Origin: Miscanthus floridulus
Lineage: Eukaryota > Streptophyta > Magnoliopsida > Poales > Poaceae
Direction: 5' to 3'
Length of the DNA stretch: 64,000 bases
Assembly: GCF_019320115.1 (NCBI RefSeq)
Contig: NC_089597.1
Location: 124,273,485 to 124,337,484 of the forward strand
Position 1 is the first letter of the stretch. Each line of letters starts with the position of its first letter. A model generated the notes under the pieces. It was not told the origin of the DNA and made no database searches. It saw only the letters and a program-made list of their open reading frames with translations. Of this stretch, positions 58,000 to 64,000 are shown piece after piece. The translations under genes were made by a program, and so were the position numbers.

Positions 58000-58013
58000 A
58001 AAAAGGGAGAGAT
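58000..58013 (+). other. Polypurine tract of copia element A
   Basis: AAAAAGGGAGAGAT directly before the LTR start TGAAAGC. It marks the priming site for plus-strand DNA and shows that the upstream sequence is retroelement interior. Confidence 0.65.
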
Positions 58014-58444
58014 TGAAAGCATCTACGCCCTAATTGGGTTTCGGTAATTAATGACAATATGAGATTATTATGACTAACGTGTTTTTTGTAGATGCAATTA
58101 AGTTAGGTCATGGTAATGGCAATTGATTGAGCAATCATGGTTGTCATGCCCCTACGATGAAAATCATTTCGGTTTTCAAAGGATGGACGACAAGGTTAAG
58201 GATGGACTAGTTCTAAGTGTCGTTTGGTGTTGAAGAGAAACTTAGAGTAGTTTAGGACTTTGTTTTTCCTTTGGCCATACTATTAAGGGGGTATGGACTA
58301 GTAGCTTGACCTAGGTGAGTCTAGTGGGTTAGGTATGGTGCACACTTGTCAAATCTAGCACAAGGTACCTCCGAAGTAGCCCTTAGATCAATTGGAGAAA
58401 ACTTCATTCACATATGATTTCGAGTTGAAAGCGAATGGAGGGTC

Positions 58445-58860
58445 AAATGTTGACCGGACACTAGTTCTGGTCTGACCGGACGCTGGCAGTAGAATCCGGT
58501 CAGTTCATTTGATCAAGTGAAGTCATCTAGATGCGACTAGACGCTGAGTGAAATGTGATCGGACGCTGGGTGCCAGAGTTCGGTCAACTCCAGTAAGGTT
58601 CTAGAGAGGGAGAATCCTAATCGGACGCGTCTAGTCAGTGCTTACCGAACGCTGGTCAGGTTCCGATTACTGACCGGACACTGAACAGTGAAGTGATCGG
58701 ACTCTGGGCTCCAGCATCCAGTCAACATCAGTAAGGTTCTAGAGAGCAGCTTTTGTGACCAGACGCGGGTCAGAGTTTGGTCACAACTTAATGGCTCAGT
58801 GGCAGGGAGAACTGACCGGAGCTTTTGGTCACCTTGACCAGAGCGTCCAGTCACCCCGTA
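58445..58860. repeat. Scattered GACCGGACGCTG motifs within the LTR
   Basis: At least eight imperfect copies on the plus strand, several in pairs with TTCGGTCA or CCAGTCAAC, separated by 20-50 bp. Possible U3 enhancer array; function unknown. Confidence 0.6.
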
Positions 58861-58904
58861 GAATGCTGACTCAAGCACATAATGGTTCGTTTTGAATGAG
58901 GGGG

Positions 58905-58912
58905 TATAAATA
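58905..58912 (+). promoter_or_regulatory. Copia LTR TATA box
   Basis: GGGGTATAAATACTTCC, 700 bp before the LTR end. Confidence 0.55.
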
Positions 58913-59623
58913 CTTCCTCTATTCATTCAAGGGAGTACTCTAGCCCATTTCAACAGCTAAGAAACACCCTTGAGAGTGCCAAGGAGAGCAAGAGCCTAGT
59001 GAGATGATTGAGATTTGAGAAACCAAGATTAAGGCCTCATTAGTGAAAAGAGAGTAGCAAGTGTGCATCCACCCTTCTCATTAGGCTTGTTGTGGTCAAG
59101 TGAGAGTTCTTGCTTGTTACTCTTGGTGATCGCCATCACCTAGATGGCTTGGTGGTGATTGGGAGTTTAGTGATCATCCGACGGAGCTTGTGGATGACCC
59201 AACTCAAGTTGTGAGCGGTTGTGGGTGATTCACCATGACGGAGTGTCGAAGAATCAACCCATAGAGAGCACTTGATCCTTGCACGGATCAAGGGGGAGAT
59301 ACACCCTTGCGTGGGTGCTCCAACGAGGACTAGTGGGGAGTGGCGACTCTCCGATACCTCGACAAAACATCGTCGCGTCCCTTCTCCTCTCTTTACTTTA
59401 AGCATTTACATTTGAGCAATTCAATTCTTGTCTTTACATTCTTAGAATTGCCATGCTAGAGTAGGATTGGAACTTAGGGTGCTAAACTTTTGTACGCTAG
59501 ATCAATAAAATCACTTTCTAGGCACAAGGGGTGAAGTGGGCTAAGTGTAGGGTTTAATTATTGCAAAGAATTTTAGAATTAGCCCAATTCACCTCCCCTC
59601 TTGGGCATCTTGATCCTTTCAAT

Positions 59624-59635
59624 TGGTATCGGAGC
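59624..59635 (+). other. Primer-binding site of copia element B
   Basis: TGGTATCGGAGC, two bases after the LTR. It differs by one base from the tRNA-Met site TGGTATCAGAGC, also found at 19981-19992. Confidence 0.75.
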
Positions 59636-59674
59636 CTCGTGCTCACGTATTTAGGCTTAACCACCTAGAGAAAG

Positions 59675-62086
59675 ATGTCTCATAGGGATGGACCTCCTCC
59701 TATCTTTGAGGGAGATGATTTTCCTTATTGGAAAATCCATATGGAGGCATATTTAGAAGCTCTAGATGTTGGAATTCTTAGAGCTACCTCTCAAGGTTTC
59801 CCAAAACCTAGGGATCCTACGCACCTTCAAGGCGATGAAGTGAATTACAAAAAATGGAAAGCAAAGTCTAGAAACACCATCTTTAGAGGCCTTTGTAAAG
59901 ATGTGTTTAACCGGGTGAGGAACCATAAAGATGCCCATGCACTATGGTCAGATATTTGTGCGCTCCATGAGGGAACTAGAGCGAGTGTGAAGAACGATAT
60001 CACCTTGTTATGAAAACGCTTAATTCATTTGAGATGCTTCCGAAAGAAAGTGCTAATAAAATGTACTCACACTTAAATGTTCTTATAGAGGAAGTCAATG
60101 GGCTTGGACTCACTCAAATGCAACCATCCGATGTTATAAGAAAAATCTTGAGTGTCCTCCCCATTGACAAATATGGGCATATTGTGACCGTGCTTCATCA
60201 AGGTGATCTTTCCACCACTACACCAACTCAAATCTTGGGAAAGATCAATGCTCATGAGATGTATATGCACATCACACCACAAGATGGCTCATCCTCTACC
60301 AAGAAGAAAGACAAGGACTTGACATTCAAGGCTAGCCAAGAGAAGGGCAAAGCAAGAATTGAGTATGAGAGCTCAAGTGATGATGAAATTGATGATGCAA
60401 GTCTTGCTCTCATGGTGAGAAGAACCACCAAGATGCTAAAGAAGCTCAACAAGAATAGCATCAAGTTTGATGGTAAGAAAAAGAAGTTCTTCACTAGCAC
60501 TAGAAGGAAGTCAATCTCCGAGATGGATTGCTATAATTGTGGAAAACTTGATCATCTAGCACATCAATGCCCCAAGCTTAAGAAAGACAAATACAAGAAG
60601 AAGAACAAGGGCAAGAAAGATGACTCAAGTGATTAAGATGAAGATGAGAAGAAGAAAAACAAGCCATACAAGAAGAAGGATGGCAAGAAGAAGGACTTCC
60701 ACAAGAAGAAGAAAAATGGCAAGGCATACATCGTCGGTGATTGGCTCACGGACATTGATTCATGAAGTTGCTCATCCAATGATGATAGTGACAACGAGAA
60801 GGTGGCCGCTATTGTGATTGACTCTTCATCATCTTCACCGACACCACCGTCATCATCCTCTACACACCTATGCCTTATGGCCAAGGGTGAACATAAGGTA
60901 TCAAATGATGATGAAAGTAGTGGTGATGAAAATCCTTGCAATGATGATAGTGATAGTGATGATGATGAATTTGAATCACCTTCATATGATGATCTTGTTA
61001 AATTGCTAAATCAATACACTAAGATCATTAGAAAGTCAAGAGCTAAGAATGAAAAGCTAGAACTTAAGAATGATTCTCTTTTAGCTAAATGTGACATAGC
61101 GAAAAAGGCTAGTGTTGAGCTTAGAGAAGCAAATGATGCTATGTCATCCAAACTCAAGGAGCTCAAATCTTCTAAGAAAGAGCTTAAAGATAAACATGAT
61201 AAACTTGAGGGGATACATAATGAGCTCATCACTATCTATAACATGCTAAAAGAAGAGTATACAAATCTTAAGATCAATCATGATAATATTGTTATCTCTC
61301 AAGAGTTTTTTATCCAATGAGCCACATGATGCTACTAACCACGTTGTTAAGATTGATATAGCTACATCATGTGATGACTTGATTATTGAGAGCATTGAGC
61401 AAGGTTCTAGTAGTAAAGGCAAGCAAGTCGTTGAGTCCGATGACTATGATGAGTATGTCAAGATCAAGAATGAGAATGAGAAGCTAAAGAAAGATCTTGA
61501 GAAGCTACCATCCACCAACACCAATGTGTTAGAGAACCTTGACCATGATAGTGATCTAGCTCTTGAGAATGAGAAGCTTAAAGAAGAAAACAAGAGACTC
61601 AAGAACGAGAAGAATCATGATGAGCTCAAAGAAGAGAACAAGAAGCTCAAGCTAGAAAAAGAGCATCTCAAGACCGAGTTGAGTAAGTTTACAAGAGGAC
61701 AACATCTTCAAAGTGAGCTACTCATGAACACCATCATGAAGATGGATAGAAGTGAAATTGGATACTTGGCAAATCAAGAGAAGAAGGCTCAAGCTCAACA
61801 ACAACAACACAAGTCAAAGCCAAAGCCAAAGAGGTGTTTTAAGTGTGGACAAGAAGACCACTTTGCCCATGAGTGTCAAACTCCACCACCACAACCCTTG
61901 CCCAAGCATGCTAGACCCTTTGCTTTCAATGCTCATTACATGCTCAGAAAGGACTCTAATGGAAAAATGAAAGTTATGTTCTTAGGACCTCCCAATAAGA
62001 ATAGGCCTAAGAAAATTTGGGTTGCAAAGTCACTTGTTGTGAAAGTCAAGGGCCCTCAACAAGTTTGGGTCCCTAAACAAGCTTGA
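59675..62086 (+). pseudogene. Copia gag with two CCHC zinc knuckles, frameshifted
   Basis: ATG at 59675 (MSHRDGPPPIFEGDDFPYWK) opens the copia-type gag: YLEALDVGI, KDAHALWSDICALHEGTR. It changes frame at about 60012. Next are MYSHLNVLIEEVNGLG and PSDVIRKILSVLP, then knuckle 1 CYNCGKLDHLAHQC (about 60529-60570). After stops at 60634 and 60763 a long charged part follows, with Asp/Ser clusters and Lys/Glu/Leu coiled coils (60990-61700, interrupted at 61318). Knuckle 2 is CFKCGQEDHFAHEC (about 61837-61878). The end is VPKQA at 62086. It would be the nucleocapsid precursor. Length (about 800 codons) is large for copia gag but usual for the SIRE lineage. Confidence 0.75.
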
Positions 62087-62100
62087 TCTCTTGTGTGTAG

Positions 62101-64000
62101 GTGAACTACAAGACCGGTGGAAGTCATTGGGTAATTAATAGTGGTTGCACACAACATATGACCAGTGATCCTCGTATGTTCACCTCACTAGATGAAGAAG
62201 TAGATGGCCAAGAAAGAATTATATTTGGAGATAATTCAAAGGGCAAAGTCAAAGGATTGGGCAAAGTGACAATATCAAATGATCACTTATTTCAAATATG
62301 CTATATGTTGCTTCTTTGAGCTTCAACTTGCTATCCGTTGGACAATTATGTGATCTTGGCTTCCAATGCTTCTTTACCGAGAAGGAAGTGGTTGTACCTA
62401 AGAAAGATGATGATCAAGTTATATTCAAGGGATTTAGATACAACAACCTATATTTAGTGGATTTCACCTCCGAAGATGCTAACTTGAAGATATGCCTATT
62501 CACCAAAACATCTCTTGGGTGGCTATGGCATAGACGACTTGCTCATGTTGGGATGAGCTCACTCAAGAAGCTTATGAAGAATGAATTGGTGAGAGGGTTG
62601 AAGGATGTGAAATTTGAGAAGGACAAGCTTTGTAGTGCATGTCAAGCCAGCAAATAAGTTGCAAACACTCATCCTACGAAAGCTTTCATGTCAACAATAA
62701 GAGTGCTAGAGCTTCTTCACATGGACTTATTTGGACCAACAACTTATAAAAGTTTGGGAGGAAATCTTTATTGTCTTGTGATTGTTGATGACTACTAAAG
62801 ATATACATGGGTGTTCTTCCTTCATGACAAGACCAAGGTTGCTTCATGCTTCAAGGAGTTTGCCAAGAGAGTACAAAATGAGTTTGAAATGAAGCTCAAG
62901 AAGATTAGAAGTGATAATGGAAAAGAGTTTGACAACACAAATATTGAAGCCTATTGTGATGAAGTTGGGATCAAGCATGAGGTCTCCACAACATACACGC
63001 CTCAACAAAATGGTGTAGTTGAGAGAAAGAACCGGACACTTATCACTCTAGCAAGAACAATGCTTGATGAGTACAACACACCCAAAGCTCTATGGGCAGA
63101 AGCTATTAACACCGCATGTTATGCATCCAACCGCTTATTCCTTCAAAAGTTTCATAGCAAGACACCTTATGAGTTGCTTAATGGGAAGAAGCCAGACATC
63201 TCCTTCTTTAGGGTGTTTGGCTGCAAATGCTACATCTACAAGAAGTGGCAATACCTAGGGAAGTTTCAAAGACGTTGTGATATTGGTTTTCTTGTTGGTT
63301 ACTCATTAAAGTCCAAAGCATTAATCATGCCACCGGCTTGGTTGAAGAAACATATGGTGTGGAATTTGATGAATCTAACGGCTCCTAAGGAGCACATGAG
63401 AATCTTGATGATATAGGTGATGAACCATTGAGGGAGGCTATGAAGAACATTCTGGTTGGAGACATCAAGCCTAAAGATGATGAAGATGATGTACAAGTGA
63501 TTGATCCACCTTCTTCATCAAATATGCCACAAGATGGTGATAAAGATGGGAGAGTAGAAAATGAAGATACTCATGTCTCTCATGATCAAATGGTGGCACA
63601 AGCACAAGATGTTGATGCTCCACAACCTCCCCCTCAAGTGGTTGATAGAAGAAATTCACCTCTACTACAAGCTCATCCACAAGATCTCATCATAGGGAGT
63701 CCATCAAAGGGTGTAATGACTCGATCTCAAAAGCTTGCTTCTTTTATTGAACATCACTCTTTTGTCTATTGTGTTGAACCTAAGAATATAGAAGAAGCTC
63801 TTCAAGATTCTGATTGGATAAATGCCATGCATGAAGAGTTGAACAACTTTGCCCGCAATGAAGTTTGGACTCTTGAAGAGCGACCACAAGGTGCAAGAGT
63901 CATTGGAATAAAGTGGGTGTTCCACAACAAGCAAGATGATCAAGGCATTGTTGTGAGGAACAAGGCAAGACTAGTTGCAAAGGGGTTCTCTCAAGTTGAA
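62101..64000 (+). pseudogene. Copia pol: protease, integrase and start of reverse transcriptase
   Basis: Protease motif WVINSGCTQHMTSDPRMF, where the catalytic Asp of the usual DSGCT box is Asn (AAT at 62137-62139). Frame change near 62295. The pre-integrase zinc domain has WHRRLAHVGMSSLKKLM and CSACQASK. The integrase core has the D, D, E residues in HMDLFGP (62719), RSDNGKEF (about 62910) and PQQNGVVERKN (about 63004). Stops at 62656 (after QASK) and 62796-62798. Another frame change is near 63320. An acidic linker follows (GDIKPKDDEDDVQVIDPPSS), then RT start DWINAMHEELNNF and IKWVFHNKQDDQGIVVRNKA. Continues beyond the window. Confidence 0.85.

Larger units (their letters stand above)
55446..58013 (+). 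mobile_element. SIRE/Maximus-type Ty1/copia element A, 3' part only
   Basis: A long reading after the hAT break, then a polypurine tract at about 58000-58013, directly joined to the LTR at 58014. So this is the 3' interior of a copia element upstream of the LTR shared with element B. Its 5' LTR, gag and pol are missing. The hAT transposase is cut at the same point. Confidence 0.6.
58014..59621 (+). repeat. SIRE-type copia LTR (1.6 kb), shared between two partial elements
   Basis: Starts TGAAAG and ends CTTTCA (perfect 6-bp inverted ends). A polypurine tract precedes it and a primer site follows, so it is a 3' LTR for the left sequence and a 5' LTR for the right one. It contains repeated GACCGGACGCTG-type motifs (58445-58860) and a TATA box TATAAATA at 58905-58912. 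Confidence 0.8.
59622..64000 (+). mobile_element. SIRE/Maximus-type Ty1/copia element B, 5' part (runs off the window)
   Basis: LTR at 58014-59621, then primer site, gag with two zinc knuckles, protease, integrase and the start of reverse transcriptase, in the Ty1/copia order (integrase before RT). Several stops and frame changes break it. Confidence 0.8.

Noticed and set aside
1..64000. CRISPR arrays, rRNA genes, prokaryotic operons
   Set aside because: The sequence is plant nuclear repeat DNA; no regularly spaced identical repeats with unique spacers and no rRNA signatures were seen.

Overview
The window is nuclear DNA from a grass. It is packed with transposable elements typical of Poaceae: CACTA elements with long TTTAGTCCCGG palindromes, Tat-type Ty3/gypsy elements with an antisense ORF, a SIRE/Maximus-type Ty1/copia element, and a hAT element. 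A panicoid grass such as sugarcane, Miscanthus or Sorghum is the best guess; the species cannot be fixed from the sequence. I see no intact host gene. Host-derived sequence appears only as captured exon fragments. No rRNA, tRNA or CRISPR was found.

Layout. 1-5634 is the 3' part of a Tat-type gypsy element: a broken minus-strand ORF, then the 3' LTR. 5843-30571 is CACTA-1, whose left end is missing. Its transposase gene is split at 14483 by a Tat-type gypsy insertion (14483-28257). That insertion is itself split by a 9.4-kb LARD-like element with 4.8-kb LTRs (15429-24799, target duplication GCCGC). 30575-36192 is an inter-element spacer with diverged tandem repeats, a MITE flanked by a 10-bp target duplication, and otherwise no recognisable gene. 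36196-49399 is CACTA-2, with both terminal inverted repeats and a TGA target duplication. 49403-52735 holds a LINE tail and exon fragments of two host genes, an RNase P subunit p29 (POP4)-like gene and a SECRET AGENT-like O-GlcNAc transferase. 52736-55445 is a hAT element cut off at its 3' end. 55446-64000 holds the 3' half of one SIRE-type copia element, one LTR, and the 5' half of another, running off the window.

How the genes fit together. Both CACTA elements share one plan, read on the minus strand: a TATA promoter beside the right-end palindrome array; a small GRF zinc-finger/transmembrane ORF; the TNP2-type transposase (TNPD); a second, internal palindrome array with its own TATA box; then a second gene that joins an En/Spm-type TNPA-like protein, a DUF8039-like domain and an Ulp1-type SUMO protease domain. 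Comparing the two copies position by position gave the exon limits, the stop codons and the insertion sites used below.

Almost all coding sequence is broken. Many of the in-frame stops that can be checked sit where related sequence has CAG, and they read TAG. This fits C-to-T decay of methylated CHG sites. Domain names and homologies come from recognition of family signatures, not from database searches.
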